Assembly: GCA_024734495.1 (NCBI GenBank)
Contig: JALMQS010000423.1
Span: 39,536-103,535, forward strand
Length of the DNA: 64,000 nucleotides
Reading direction: 5' to 3'
Source of the DNA: Forficula auricularia
Taxonomy: Eukaryota; Arthropoda; Insecta; Dermaptera; Forficulidae
Part shown: one piece after another, positions 1-10,712 of the stretch
How the letters are laid out: every line of letters starts with the position of its first letter
Numbering within the stretch: the first letter of the stretch is position 1
The notes under the pieces: model-generated
Told to the model about the DNA's origin: nothing
Databases searched by the model: none
The model's input: the letters and a program-made list of their open reading frames with translations, nothing else
Translations under genes and position numbers: made by a program

Positions 1-692
1 AGGAAATATACAACTTTCTTAGAAATTGAAATGGACTCGAATCGGCATCGTTCAGGACATGTTAGCTGATCCATTATATAAATAGTTGAATTTTTACAAA
101 AATATATAATAGGTCTTTGAAATCTACAACCAAAACTAATGATTATTATTATATTAAGGCACTTGTTTATTTTTGCTTGATTGGAAATTTCATTTGAGAA
201 ATATAGTATTATTAAACTAATGTAAAATATTGAGCTTTTTATATCAAGAAATAAGTAAGTTAGTTGGTAATTTTTTGGCTTAATAAAATCGCTACCAATA
301 TTAATATTATTTTTAATTTTAATTCTGGAAAGATGACGATTTCTATTTTCGGCCAAGTTTATCAATGAATATTCACTTTGGTCCTTTTTAATAGGATTGC
401 GTTCAAAAGTAATATGGGACTTTATTAGTGTCTTTATAATGTATGTCTGCCTGTCTGTCTGTCGATGTTGATCGTGAACTAAATAAACTTAGATTTGAAA
501 ATGTCAAATCTATAGGTGGTTTTAGCCCAAATTTCTCTTCTGATAAACAACTCAACCACCGAAGCATTAAATCTAAAATTTCACTCCTTCGGAGGGTATC
601 TAAGTACAGGCTTACTGAAATATATTTAAAAACCCAAATCATCTGGAATGCAGGACTGCCGAGCTAGTTATAAAAATCATAATGTATATTCA
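1..692. other. A+T-rich stretch without a recognisable gene
   Basis: No gene is visible. The overlapping short open frames near 403-667 lie on opposite strands and look like chance frames. A short (CTGT)n-like run lies at about 443-465. The sequence just before it, reading as a short 'ttattagtgtc' stretch, resembles part of the inverted-repeat family seen at 35.4 and 36.6 kb. Confidence 0.4.
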
Positions 693-868
693 GGATTATA
701 CTATGATCATCATTGAGTGCACAGTTCTAAGACTGGTTTGACGCAACCACCCGTCTCCACTCGGCTCTGTTCCATTCCAGCTGTTTAACCACTCTAAATG
801 TCTCGCATCCCATATCCCCAATTATTTGGTCAAAATATTTTGATCCTGGCCTTCCCTTTTCTACTATT
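693..868 (-). pseudogene. LINE reverse-transcriptase C-terminal remnant
   Basis: Read on the minus strand this piece translates to a segment containing RPGSKYFDQIIGD, then WNRAEWRRVVASN, then a stop, followed by a GATCAT-rich tail. The W-x-R-x-x-W-R-R-x-V pattern just before the stop is typical of the C-terminal end of several non-LTR retrotransposon polyproteins, after the reverse transcriptase domain. Only the last 50 or so codons remain, so this is a 5'-truncated dead copy. The exact clade (RTE, L2 or R4-like) cannot be settled from so short a piece. Confidence 0.55.
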
Positions 869-964
869 ATACTATTTAATTTGATTAATTAATGGGTTTA
901 TTTAGTCACATAAAATAAATAAATAGAGTAATTTGAGACAATTGACATTATTTATTAGATAGAT

Positions 965-1010
965 TTACTAAACAGTTTCGGTCACTCCTGGTAGGCCATC
1001 TTCAGTAGTG
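965..1010 (-). ncRNA. Degenerate hammerhead ribozyme-like motif
   Basis: On the minus strand CTGAAGA (complement of 999-1005) is followed by a G/C-rich possible stem II and then GAAAC (complement of 975-979). A short AC...GT stem III and a GTA cleavage triplet come next. The two core boxes fit the hammerhead consensus CUGANGA/GAAA, but stem II pairs poorly. It is probably a decayed member of the ribozyme-bearing repeats found elsewhere in the window. Confidence 0.35.
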
Positions 1011-1738
1011 CTGAAAATTGAAAGATTTTTTTATATATACCTACAATTATACAAAATAAAAACTATAATATTTCACATTCATACATATAATTTCGTTCAA
1101 GATTTTTGAAATTCATCAATCTGATTTATAACTCATTCTCAATTTATTAAGATGGATATTTCAACAATTTTAAACAAATAAATAATTTATAAACACCTCT
1201 CATTGAATATATATTACCTACTATTTAAGAATAATAAGAATATATGTTCATCTTTATTATTTACCTTTCAGGATTTTAATAATTAATTTTGAGCTTCTTT
1301 GCGATACCTCTTTGTGAAGGCCATAAAATTCATGCTACTGCTTTTAGACAACGACTGCCTACCTATTTCATAATTTGCCCTCAAGTTTAATAACGGGCTA
1401 GTCTCAATTTATTCACCTGTAATTAGTAAAACCATCCAGTAGAATATATGAAACCAAATGGGCTTAATGAAAATGGTTCCTCTCGTTCTATATGTTATAC
1501 TACATACAATAGAATTGCTTGTAGTAGTAATACATTATCTATAGGTACAGAAGCTTATCTAAAATCTTAAACTGGCAATTTCGATATTTCAAATTCTCTT
1601 TGAATCGTATAAGAAATGTTTAATTATGTAGTTTATGATGTATACTAGAAGGGTTTAAACCTTTTGCTGTCTTTTTTTAAAAAACTTCTCAGTAGTAATT
1701 AAAAATTAAGTTCGGCATAACTTATACACATTATATAT
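1011..1738. other. A+T-rich stretch, nothing recognised
   Basis: No ORF of note, no TIR and no tandem array is visible. The segment ends in the target-site copy of the SINE that follows. Confidence 0.4.
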
Positions 1739-1953
1739 CATCATCAGCCTGTCGCTAGCGACAATCCACTGCTGAATATAGGCCTCTTCCATCAAATGGA
1801 AGGGGGTTGGCATTAAGTCACCACGCTTGCCAGACGGATTGGTGACTAGGAATCAGATTATAGCCGGTCAAATATCAATGCATGGACTCGCACTCGAACC
1901 CGGGACTCCTGCTTAGAAGGCTAGTGTCTTTAAGCTCTCGGCTAATCCGATTC
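1739..1953 (-). mobile_element. tRNA-derived SINE with target-site duplication
   Basis: The element lies on the minus strand. Its head contains TTAGCCGAGAGC, an A-box-like sequence, and further on GGGTTCGAGTGC, a B-box-like sequence, together resembling a Ser/Leu-type tRNA. The 3' part ends in a run of GAT repeats (seen as tcatcatca at the left edge). The preceding sequence can be read as MEEAYIQQW-like LINE tail sequence, so the SINE probably shares its 3' end with a partner LINE. It is flanked by a direct repeat CATTATATAT at 1729-1738 and 1954-1963, which supports retroposition. Transcription would be by RNA polymerase III if the boxes still work. Confidence 0.75.
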
Positions 1954-1978
1954 CATTATATATGGCTTTTACTTATTC

Positions 1979-2424
1979 GGGGCCGCCAATATATTACGTC
2001 ACACAATAAAGGGGAAAGTGGCATCTCAGATTTGTGACAAAATGTGACAGGGGGATCTTAAAAATGGTGATGTCACAAAAGTAAAATTAAAAAATTAAAA
2101 AAAATTTCAAATATGTTTTTTAGATATCAGGTTATTAGTATTCCAACCTGAAAATGTTGGTAAAATAAATCTAGACAAAAAATTATAAGTACCTAAGCAA
2201 TTTTTAGCTAAAGCACTTAAAAATTTTTTTCTCAAATAAATAAACCCGAAGATATTTGTTGGCTTACAAATATTTTATTATGATTTTTTCAACAAAGACT
2301 AATTTGGTAGAGTGACGTCACAGTACAAGGGGGCTCAATGAAAATGTTACAGAATGTAACACAGGGGGAGGGTTGGGGGTCTAAAATTATTGAAATTCGT
2401 GTGACGTAATTTATGGACGGCCCC
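1979..2424. mobile_element. Non-autonomous DNA transposon with GGGGCCG termini
   Basis: The left end reads GGGGCCGCCAATATATTACG and the right end, complemented, GGGGCCGTCCATAAATTACG, giving inverted termini of at least 25 bp that continue through GTCACAC. The trinucleotide TTC flanks both ends and may be the target duplication. The interior is A+T-rich with several GTGAC motifs and no transposase frame. I infer a MITE-like derivative; the superfamily is not certain. Confidence 0.7.
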
Positions 2425-4162
2425 TTCTGTCCAAATTATTAAAATTATATTAATTGCATTAAAATTTAAAAAAGAAAATAAAAAAGAAATGACATATAAA
2501 TGATTTCGTTCCCTGTAGCTCGTTATTTTAAACAAAGAATTATATATTCCTTAGCTTAACTGTTGTTATTCGACCAATAGTGGTCGCAAAGTCACTGAAA
2601 ACGGCCATGCTTAAAATCGTTATTAATCCGAGATTATATCTCATATACCAGCAACACATTTATCGTTCGCTCAATATCCTGTCTCGCTGCTAGATATAAT
2701 TTTACTCCGTGATTATCTCTCGCATAACAATGGCTCGAATATCGTCAACTCCCGTATAGTGCATGTTGCAGCCACCGCTTATATGTACCTATCATATTGA
2801 TGCAGTTTTACATCGAGATTATAGCTCTAAAAGCTACATTCAACGTATTCTTTGTTGTCACTAGTATAACACTTGTGGTCGCTACCGCTAATATGTACGC
2901 AATTGTAAGTACCATTATCGTGTAGTTCTTTTTCAAAATTTTATCTGTTATAACAGCTCATAGAGCGTATACTTTGACAACAACATAGGCATAAGTTGCC
3001 CCTACTACAGTGTCAGACACATATTATATATTATATAGGTACATATGTCATGCATGTACAAAGATTTATTGAGAAGAGTCGGCCAAATGGTTTTTCAAAA
3101 AATGAGAAAAAGTCGAGAATTTTTAAATATAAGTATAAAAATATAAATATAATTGAAAAAATTTATTTTTAATTCAAATTTAGGGAACGAAGAAAAGATT
3201 ATTTTTATTACAAACAAAAGGATCAGCCGGGGCTAATGTTCATTGAATCCTAGTGAGTGTTTTGAAGTTTGAGAAATGAAATTTTTTCAAAACTACAGAT
3301 TCACTCTAGGTGTTCTTCAATATTACATTACTAAAAAAAAAAAAAAATCAGTATCAAAGTTGTTATTAGAAATATTTGATTTACCAGAGATGACAGAAGG
3401 ATAAGCCTACCTCGGGAGATGAACTCGAGTATCAACATTCTATCCAGACAGTAGGATATTTAATACCTTTATTTTTTTTTTAGATCATTGGATGTCTAAA
3501 AAGTGGAGAAAAGTAATTTTGAGCCATAATATTTTTCTGGATGTTTGCATGACTAGATTCTGATGGACACAATAATTCGAAAAAGCTAAGTAATAAAACT
3601 CTTGTTATGGGATCAAAATATGTGTATTTCTATTGCATCGAACTGATTAAATTTTGGCCTTTCTAGTTTCAAAACTTAAATTTCGAAAATATAGAAAATA
3701 CCTTATTTTAAATAATTTGTAGATATTTTAATCCAAAGTTATACTAAAGAAATAAATAAATAAACAAGTATTTTTTCTATCTCATTTTTAAAATCAAAAT
3801 GTTTAATTTTATAACCAATTGACTTTAAGAATATTATTATATATCAAAATTAAGAAATTGAAATTATGTCAATATAATTAATTTAGGTATATAAAAATTA
3901 AATTTTAAATACATTATTATATCTAAAATTAATAGTAGAACTCTCACAGCTCGGGGTGGGTGGTATAGCTTACTCCTCCCAAGAACATCTGCAAAATTTG
4001 CGGAGAGCGTAGCGAGTCTTGAGAAAGTTTTCACTTTTTTCTCAAACTATATTATAGTTTGGTTTTCGTTGACATTTTGATTTAGTTCAAGCTAGATGCT
4101 TTTGTTCCTTTTCTGGCTATGGCTTGTTTTGTCTTTTTAAGTGTGTTGCATTTATTTATTTA
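2425..4162. other. A+T-rich stretch, nothing recognised
   Basis: No coding region is supported. About 2560-2990 is slightly richer in G+C and holds two related phrases near GCTAATATGTAC/GCTTATATGTACC, but no clear repeat structure. A poly(A) run lies near 3330-3346. The short minus-strand frame at 2347-2535 is A+T-biased and overlaps the transposon end. Confidence 0.4.
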
Positions 4163-4640
4163 CTAGCTGCGAAGCCCGCCTTCGGCGGGCCTCTTGCTAG
4201 CCAAGGGGTTTTGCCCCCTGGACTCCCTCCCGCTATATTCCCTCCCCTGCCCCCTGGACCACTAAACTACCTCCAACGACTCCCCAAACAAAATTTGGTT
4301 GATTTTGGTCCAAAGGGCTATAATTTTTATTTTTGATCCTCCCACCATTTTGGGTGGTTAGTTTTTGCATTTCTAGCTTTCTGGGGGTCAGAACAGAATA
4401 TTGGTTGAGTTTGGTCGAAATGTCTAGAATTTTCAAAAAATTTTAAACATAAATGTCAAAAATAATTACATCCTCTAAAACTTTGCTTCTAATAAAATTT
4501 GACGTAGAGTTAACAGTTTAGGAGTTATAATCAAATAACACATAAGGGGACTGACATATAGACACTGGGGGATGGGACATACCATATATAATATATACGG
4601 TATATTATATATGCTCATATATATATATATAAATAAACAG
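4163..4640 (+). mobile_element. Repeat family with GCCCGCC hairpin head (copy 1)
   Basis: The copy opens with CTAGCTGCGAA followed by a perfect hairpin GCCCGCC-TTC-GGCGGGC at 4174-4190, then a C-rich tract. Next comes one copy of the unit around 'ggttagtttttgcatttcta' and 'aaatttggttgagtttgg', which forms satellite arrays at 16.5 and 22.0 kb. The right end runs into TATA-rich DNA. The same head is seen on the minus strand near 8.2 and 18.7 kb and in the long copy at 21481. The G+C-rich head stands out from the host DNA. The element class is unknown. Confidence 0.6.
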
Positions 4641-5405
4641 ATACAGGCACAAAATGCCTTTTATAGTATGTTATTTAAAATTAAAATTAGGGCCTGGAAT
4701 TTCAATAGAGATTGTACTTAAGATTAACGGAATAGCAAATTGATTAACAATTGTTTCTTTTTTTGAGAATTCCTACAAAACGAATAGCAACGCAAATTTT
4801 AAATTCGAGTGCTCTTTGGGTAGAGCAAATAAAGATTTCTTGCGCTTATCGCCAACCTGTATTGCGCAAAGTAAATAATTGATGAACGCGCATTAGAAGC
4901 TCCACTCGGGCATCCGCTGCACGGAGGGCAATAAGAGAAAAGAGATTGGCCCCTTTGTCAGTGTCAACATGCCCATGCACACCCACCAACACAAATTCTA
5001 TCGGCGAAATTGATTAGACAACATCTTTGTGATTTGAAATGAGCATAAAGGAACAATAATAAAAAGCAAAAAATCCTTATTAGAATTGGATTAACTTTAA
5101 TTAATGTTCTTTCCTCTTCGTTTGTTTCTCTTTTTCGCTTCCACCATCAGCAAATAAGGATTATTTCATTTGAACGAAGTTTATGTTTTTTCATTAGGAT
5201 TAATTCAATAATAAAAAGTAATATTTGTTCAAAACATTTTTTCGTATTATTTGTATAATATTACGCAAAGAATTATTAAGCAGGTCAAGTACGAGTCGGG
5301 CAAGGGTTCCTCGTAACTAATACATATACCTAATATTATAGTAATTCATGAAGATTTTTTTTTTACTCTTGGTGAAATTCTAAATTAATATTAAAATTAT
5401 GATTT
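4641..5405. other. A+T-rich stretch, nothing recognised
   Basis: No ORF, TIR or tandem array is evident. About 4790-5000 is somewhat less A+T-rich than the surroundings but has no recognisable coding content. Confidence 0.4.
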
Positions 5406-5467
5406 AATTAAGTGGATATCGATGAGGCAGTCCAAAAAAGAAGAAGATAATTTACACTATCTTTTTA

Positions 5468-5520
5468 TTCATAAAACCGACGTTTCGGAGGCTATTCCCT
5501 CCTTCTTCAAGGTTTTGAAA
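5468..5520 (-). ncRNA. Hammerhead-like motif, left arm (core C3 changed)
   Basis: On the minus strand the order is TTGAAGA (complement of 5504-5510), stem II GGAGG...CCTCC, then GAAAC (complement of 5482-5486) and GTC, with stem I formed by AAAACC and GGTTTT. The first core base is T instead of C. Since C3 is invariant in active hammerheads, activity is doubtful. Confidence 0.5.
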
Positions 5521-5617
5521 AGTCAGTGAAGGAAATCCAATGTGGCATTCCTCTCTGTCTCCTCTTTCAATGGCAGTAACAATAATATCTTGTATTTCAT
5601 TCTCAGCAGAATTATAA

Positions 5618-5670
5618 TGTAATAATGAAGAAGGAAGGAATAGCCTCCGAAACGTCGGTTTTATGAATAT
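5618..5670 (+). ncRNA. Hammerhead-like motif, right arm (degenerate)
   Basis: ATGAAGA at 5625-5631 replaces CTGANGA, followed by an imperfect stem II and GAAAC at 5649-5653 with GTC ending at 5656. The catalytic C3 is lost, so this arm is probably inactive. Confidence 0.45.
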
Positions 5671-5759
5671 AAAGATAGTGTAAATTATCTTCTTCTTTTT
5701 TTGGACTGCCTCATCGATATCCACTTAATTCACTTATCAGTCCGTCTCCAAAAATTACT

Positions 5760-6550
5760 TTAATCTTATTATGATTTAATATTTGGAAAAAAAATATACA
5801 AAAATTTTTAAATTATTATTTCTTGTATATAATATTATATTCTGAAGAATAATCAAAAAAAATTGCCCTTAATTGAAATCGAACCGTATTTATACGTTGT
5901 AGGAACAAACATTAAGACAGACCTTAAACGCTGAGGTACAAAGGAGCTCTTTGTTTTGAAACAGTATACTTTTAACTCTATGGCAATACTTAAGCCCGTC
6001 CAAAGGCCGACTGGTAACAAATAAATTGATCCAAATTACTTGAGATATCAAATTTATTCTAATTTTTTGTTCATAAGTATCTTAGAGAATATGTGAATTT
6101 ATAAAGATTTTTTTCAAAATTTTAATTTAAGTACTTGATTGAAATTGAACTGGTATGAAAATGGTCCCAAAACGGCCACTTTGGAGCTGTTTTAAATGCA
6201 AATTAAATTATATGTATATACATAGAACACATTCTACTTAAAGATGTCCTTACATGGATACCTCATACTGTATGAAATAAAAAATTGATCCCACATAACA
6301 TTCAACCCTTTCCGAAATAACCACAAGATTAATATTTTATAAGATTTTTAATTTGTGGGAAAAAGAATACGTTAAATTCTAAATATCAAATTTGTATCTT
6401 ATTTAGTTTACAAGTTACAATGTTCTGACAGATAGTCAGACAGACATTGTAACGAGTTACTACGACTTCCCATTCTTGAGTTTTCGTGAGTATCGGAATC
6501 CAGATATACCTAAGCAGACACACATTCTGCCACACAGTAAGACAGGCAGA
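5760..6550. other. A+T-rich stretch, no gene
   Basis: Nothing coding is supported. Around 6390-6520 there are CAGACAGACA-type motifs and a phrase 'tatcggaatccag' that recurs near 39.69 kb, so part of this is probably a decayed interspersed repeat. Confidence 0.4.
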
Positions 6551-7313
6551 GAGAAAAATTTTTAAGAAAAAATAAAAACCGACTTCAAAAATTAAGTGTA
6601 ACAACATAAAAATACACTAAAAGGTATAAAAATAATTATTATCTTATTTAGTTACAACTAAACGACGATAATATTAACACGAAATTACTTTTAAAGTCGG
6701 TGCCAAAACAAACTATACCTATAAGCGAGCGTACCCGCCAAACGTACTAAGTAAGATCCGTCGAGTGCGATTCATAAAAGGTATATGTTTGGCACCAACT
6801 TCAAAAAGTAATTTCGTGTTAATATTTCGTCGTTTAGTTGTAACTAAATAAGATAATAATTATTTTATACCTTTTAGTGTATTTTTATATTTGTTGCACT
6901 TAATTTTTTGAAGTCGGTTTTTATTTTTTTCTTTAAAAATTTTTATTTTTCTCTTTTTAGTGATGTTATTAATAGTGATTATATCATCAGAACTTGACCA
7001 AATTAATATGACACCATCCCTAAGACACCCCCTTTCGGATAAAAAAAGAACCATCGAAATCGGTTCATAAACAAAGAGGTTAGGTCTAAACAAACCTAAA
7101 CAAACCTAATAAAAAAGGTCTAATACCTATGAAAAAATCGAAAAAAAAATGGGACCAATCGGAAGCTAGACTGGACCCAATGCAAAAAAAATTTTCAAAA
7201 TCGGTTGACAATTGGCGGAGATATGAGGTAACATAGGCACAAAAAAAAAAAAAAAAAAAAAAAAATTCAATCGAATAGAGAACCTCCTCCTTTTTTGAAG
7301 TCGGTTAAAAAAT
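6551..7313. mobile_element. Palindromic DNA element with ACCGACTTCAAAAA termini (copy A)
   Basis: Arms of about 180 bp (6551-6730 and 6780-6955) are near-perfect inverted copies holding AAAAACCGACTTCAAAAA, TACACTAAAAGGTATAAAA and ATCTTATTTAGTTACAACTA. They surround a roughly 50-bp G+C-richer centre. The element continues through 'atcatcagaacttgacc' to a further TTTTTTGAAGTCGGTTAAAA end at 7291-7310, just after a poly(A) run at 7239-7265. A second copy with its centre in the opposite orientation is at 63087. No transposase is encoded, so this is a non-autonomous element of unknown superfamily. Confidence 0.65.
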
Positions 7314-7574
7314 CATGGTTAAAATATAATTTTCTTCGCGTTTCAGACATTTTGAAACAAATGAGCAGTGAAGGAACTCAATACTAGGAGCGCCCGGTCG
7401 GCAGGCAAAGAAGGACTTATCTAAATAATAAATTAGATTGGAGTATTACTCAAAAGCTTAAGTTCAATTGAGGTATATTTTTTATGGTGATTCTATATAT
7501 TGATATTCAATCTATCGATTTGAAATTTATAGAATACATGTAATTCTCTTACATCTAAAAGAAGTAAAATCTAT

Positions 7575-8200
7575 AGATATATATAATAAAAATGAAACGC
7601 TGTTCGTTGCTAAGCGAAAAATAAGCGCATAACTTGAGAATGGTTGAACCGATTTGGCTATTTTTTTATGGTCCGAATAAGGTTTGGGGGAAAGAAAAAT
7701 TTGAAAAGTTGCCCAGGAAATTGGAAAATTCGGGAAAAACTTAAAGTCAGGACCAATGAGCGCAATGACTCTGGTGGTGGGACCATTGGAAATAACTCAA
7801 TTAAGTGTTTTCAATTGAAAAAGAAAAAATCTGAATGATCTGGAGAAAAATCTGTAAAATAATTTTAAATATTTGTTTCATATTTTTTATTTTTCATTAA
7901 AATTTTAAAATTTCGGGCCTGGCAGGTATATTTATATGTAACTAAAATATTCTTTAATTATTAAAAAAACAAAACAAAGTACCTATATAGAGATAGTGCA
8001 GTAAAATAGAATCTTCATTTATATCTATTTAACTCTTTATTTATTTATTTATTACAACTTTTGGCCTATTTAAAACCTTATTAAAGAAAAATAAAGCAAT
8101 TATAATTATTATCTGCTAACTAATAAAACATCAATAAACAAGCGGCAAGGGGTCCAGGGAGATAGCAAAAGGCCCGCCGAAGGCGGTCCTCACAGCTAAA
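7575..8200 (-). mobile_element. Repeat family with GCCCGCC head (copy 2, minus strand)
   Basis: The right edge, complemented, reads TAGCTGTGAGGACCGCCTTC and GGCGGGCC, a mutated form of the hairpin head at 4163, followed by CCCTGGACCCC. The left edge is the other terminus: a TATATATAATA run and the conserved AAATGAAACGCTGTTCGTTG. The 64-residue plus-strand frame inside (7644-7838) is a by-product of the repeat, not a gene. Confidence 0.55.
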
Positions 8201-9060
8201 AAAATATTATTTTTTTTCAATAGAAAAGTTGGAGAAAAAATACCTTTGATTCTTATATCTATAGTATTTATCATTAAGTTCAATTATTTTCTTTTATTTG
8301 AAAACAAAGGGGATGATAAAAAATCGAGGTTCATTAGTAGAGACGCGAAACGCCGGACACAAAGTCACTCATAAAAGAAGAAAAGAAAGAAAACTAAATT
8401 CATTAAGAAAGATCTTCTGAAATAAGTCATCTCTGCTGGTTTCTTCATTTAAGCTCGCTTTCCTCCTCGTTGGCAATAAATGTGCTTTTTTTTATCTTTG
8501 TGCATTGATTAATTTGTAAAGTGGTTCTGTTGAATTAATAATGATCATTTATGACGATCACGAGGCAGCCTTTTTTATATTGCTCATTTTCTCATTATTT
8601 TCCAATCGACGGAGTAACACTTGATTACCTATCAAATAGCTTTGTTCTTAAGGTTTTCACTTGAACAATTCTGTTCAAATAGCAATTTAATTGAAAAATG
8701 AAAAATTCATTTATCTTTGGAAATCATCTCATTTCAATATAATAAAAATAACTAACGTTGGTGGGATTCAGTGAAATTAATTGGTCTTTTTAAAAGAATT
8801 CTATTTTTGGTACATATATTAAGATAATTAGGTCACGAAAAGTGATACATGTGCTACGAGAAAATATATCCCAAAATTATAAAAGCATCCTTAGAGATTT
8901 GTTTTATGACCAGTTATTTCTATTATAATTATAATTAATTCGTAAATTCATATTTTTTATTATCACTTCTTAGGTATGTACCATTATGAATATTATTTGC
9001 GTCCTAAAATAATTAAGAAACTTAAAAGACTTTTAATAGAACACTTCTTCTTCTTTTTTT
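8201..9060. other. A+T-rich stretch, nothing recognised
   Basis: Simple A+T-rich DNA with no frame, TIR or array that I can support. Confidence 0.4.
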
Positions 9061-9245
9061 TATAAAGATATTGAGAATGTTTGGAAGCCCCTCTCCACAA
9101 ATGCAAGCAATATTCAAGACAGGGGGGAATTTGAGCCTTGTATAATATAAGGAGTTGAGTGGGGGTGAAAAAGCGTTTGGTTCGGTAAAGAAAGCCAAGC
9201 TTACATGCTGCAGCTTTTGCTACTGTGAAGTCAAGTTCAATTCAA
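9061..9245 (-). pseudogene. Jockey-like LINE reverse transcriptase fragment
   Basis: The minus strand is open for about 60 codons and reads ELDFTVAKAAACKLGFLYRT, then KRFFTPTQLLI, then LYKAQIPPCLEYCLHLWRGA. This is the segment after the catalytic palm of Jockey-clade non-LTR retrotransposons, the 'YKAQIRPCLEY' region that leads into the thumb. The parallel segment is present at 17.1-17.4 kb in a more damaged form. Both flanks lose homology abruptly. The piece is a truncated, inactive copy with no start or stop of its own. Confidence 0.8.
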
Positions 9246-9904
9246 TGTCTGATTGCAGTTCCATTGAATCTGAAAGTTTGCAGATAAAATATTTAAATAT
9301 CTAATAAAAATGGAGTCAAAATATGCCAAAATTGGGATTTTTTCTTCGGAAATCTTGATATATTTTTTTCACTTTCAAAATTTAAAATCTGCCCTTTTAT
9401 TCATCGGAAATTTTAAAATTTATTTTTATTTTAGAAAAAAAAATTGTTTGAGTATTTAGTTAAATAAGATCAAATGGATAGATTTATCTCATGTAAAAAT
9501 ATAAAATAAAATTGAAATTATACATGCATCATTCAATTAATAATCTTTAACTATGACTCTCCCACTCCAAGATCCCTTTCCTAGATTAAAAACTTTCCTA
9601 CGTGTCTGTCTCTTTCTGTGAGTCTATTTGGATTCTGTAACCCTCGATAACACAAGAATGTAAGACCTAAGTAAGTTCCTTTTGGGAACAAAATGCTTAT
9701 GTTTGAAAATCATGGTGATTAAACGTTTAATTTTTTTAGCTTCAATAATTCCGTCCGAAAATTCTAAAATCTGTGGGATCTAACGAACAGTTGTAGGTAA
9801 TGAGGTGCAATTGAGCCCAAAAATATTTCTATTAATAAACTAAGCCTTTGAAGAGAAATATCTTACATACGACATAGTATCGGATTCTTACCTTAACTTC
9901 TCTT
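9246..9904. other. A+T-rich stretch, nothing recognised
   Basis: No feature is supported between the two LINE fragments. They belong to different families, so this is probably not the interior of one element. Confidence 0.4.
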
Positions 9905-10198
9905 CCTTTGTTTGGCCAGAGGATCGAAACCGCTTTCGCATTAATTCAACGCAATGGCTGTCTTTTTTTGATCAACTTTCCTTTTCGTTAGCTTCAATTA
10001 TGAAGCGCACTACTACATATTCTTCGTTCCATTGGGATTTGCTTTTTAATAGGCCTTCCTTCCATCATTCTCTTTGCATTTAACTGCTTCCAGTTTTAGT
10101 GTTGTAGTTTTTTCCTCTCTGCCCATTTCAGGCATTTAAGAAGGGTATGATCGACGTCATTCTCTTCCTGGGAGTAAACGCAGGCACGATCATAGAGA
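9905..10198 (-). pseudogene. LINE C-terminal fragment with CCHC-like knuckle
   Basis: The minus strand reads YDRACVYSQEENDVDHTLLK followed by CLKWAERKKLQH and a stop or frameshift. The pattern C-x2-(C/S)-x7-D-x-x-H-x4-C-x-x-W is the zinc-knuckle-like C-terminal motif found after the reverse transcriptase in R1/I-group and related LINEs. Here the second cysteine is serine, a likely dead-copy substitution. The apparent upstream residues of the open frame come from the foldback element inserted next to it (10202-10712), not from the LINE. Remnants of the polyprotein tail continue toward 9905 in shifted frames. Confidence 0.65.
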
Positions 10199-10201
10199 TA
10201 T

Positions 10202-10712
10202 TTATTAGGTGAGTCGAAAAAATGAATTTTTTTTCGAAAACACGTTAGTGCGGAAAAGTTGCCTATTGTAAAGAAAAACGTCATAAAAAATTAAAATCGG
10301 ATAACATCTTCCCCTCGCGCATCGATCTTTAAACTTATGAATACATAATTGCAAAAATCACGATATTTTTGTATTTTTTTCTATTAGTTAAAATTTTTAA
10401 AATAAACACATCTAGTGCTTGTTTTATGGTTTAAATAACCTAAATAAATTAAATTCTTATCAATAATTTACTTTTGTACGTTTGCTCAACATCTTAGAAA
10501 TAGTCTATTTTTTAACTTATAGAAAAAATTACAGAAATATAGTGATTTTTGCAATTTTTCATAAGTTTAAAGTTCGATGCGCCGAGCGGAAGATGTTAAC
10601 CGATTTTAATTTTTTTTTCGTTTTTCTTCTTATTACAATAGGCAACTTTTTCCGCTCTAAAGTGCTTTCGAAAAAAAAATTTCAGTTTTTTCGACTCGCA
10701 CTAATATTTATT
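10202..10712. mobile_element. Foldback element with about 180-bp arms
   Basis: The left arm (about 10202-10385) and right arm (about 10530-10712) are inverted copies. Both contain GAGTCGAAAAAA at the outer edge, then GCGGAAAAGTTGCCTATTGT, then a segment around CGCATCGA and CTTTAAACTTATGAA. The centre is plain A+T-rich DNA. The element abuts the LINE fragment at 10198. The 104-residue plus-strand frame at 10482-10796 simply reads through the right arm. Confidence 0.75.

Larger units (their letters stand above)
5406..5759. mobile_element. Foldback element with two opposed hammerhead-like motifs (Penelope-like)
   Basis: The arms are inverted copies. The left arm begins AATTAAGTGGATATCGATGA and the right arm ends in its exact complement at 5730. 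Sequence shared with the copy at 49.9 kb continues to about 5759. Each arm contains CTCCGAAACGTCGGTTTTAT next to a possible stem II, so hammerhead-like motifs face outward on the two strands. I infer a non-autonomous derivative of a Penelope-like retroelement terminal repeat. This rests on the ribozyme and repeat structure; no reverse transcriptase is present. Confidence 0.65.

Noticed and set aside
5452..5724. 90-codon minus-strand frame, apparently a protein with GGNSLRNVGF
   Set aside because: It is the translation of the ribozyme foldback; the same words appear in both arms.
7239..7265. Polyadenylation tail marking a retroposed gene
   Set aside because: The A run is inside the palindromic DNA element and is followed by its conserved terminus.
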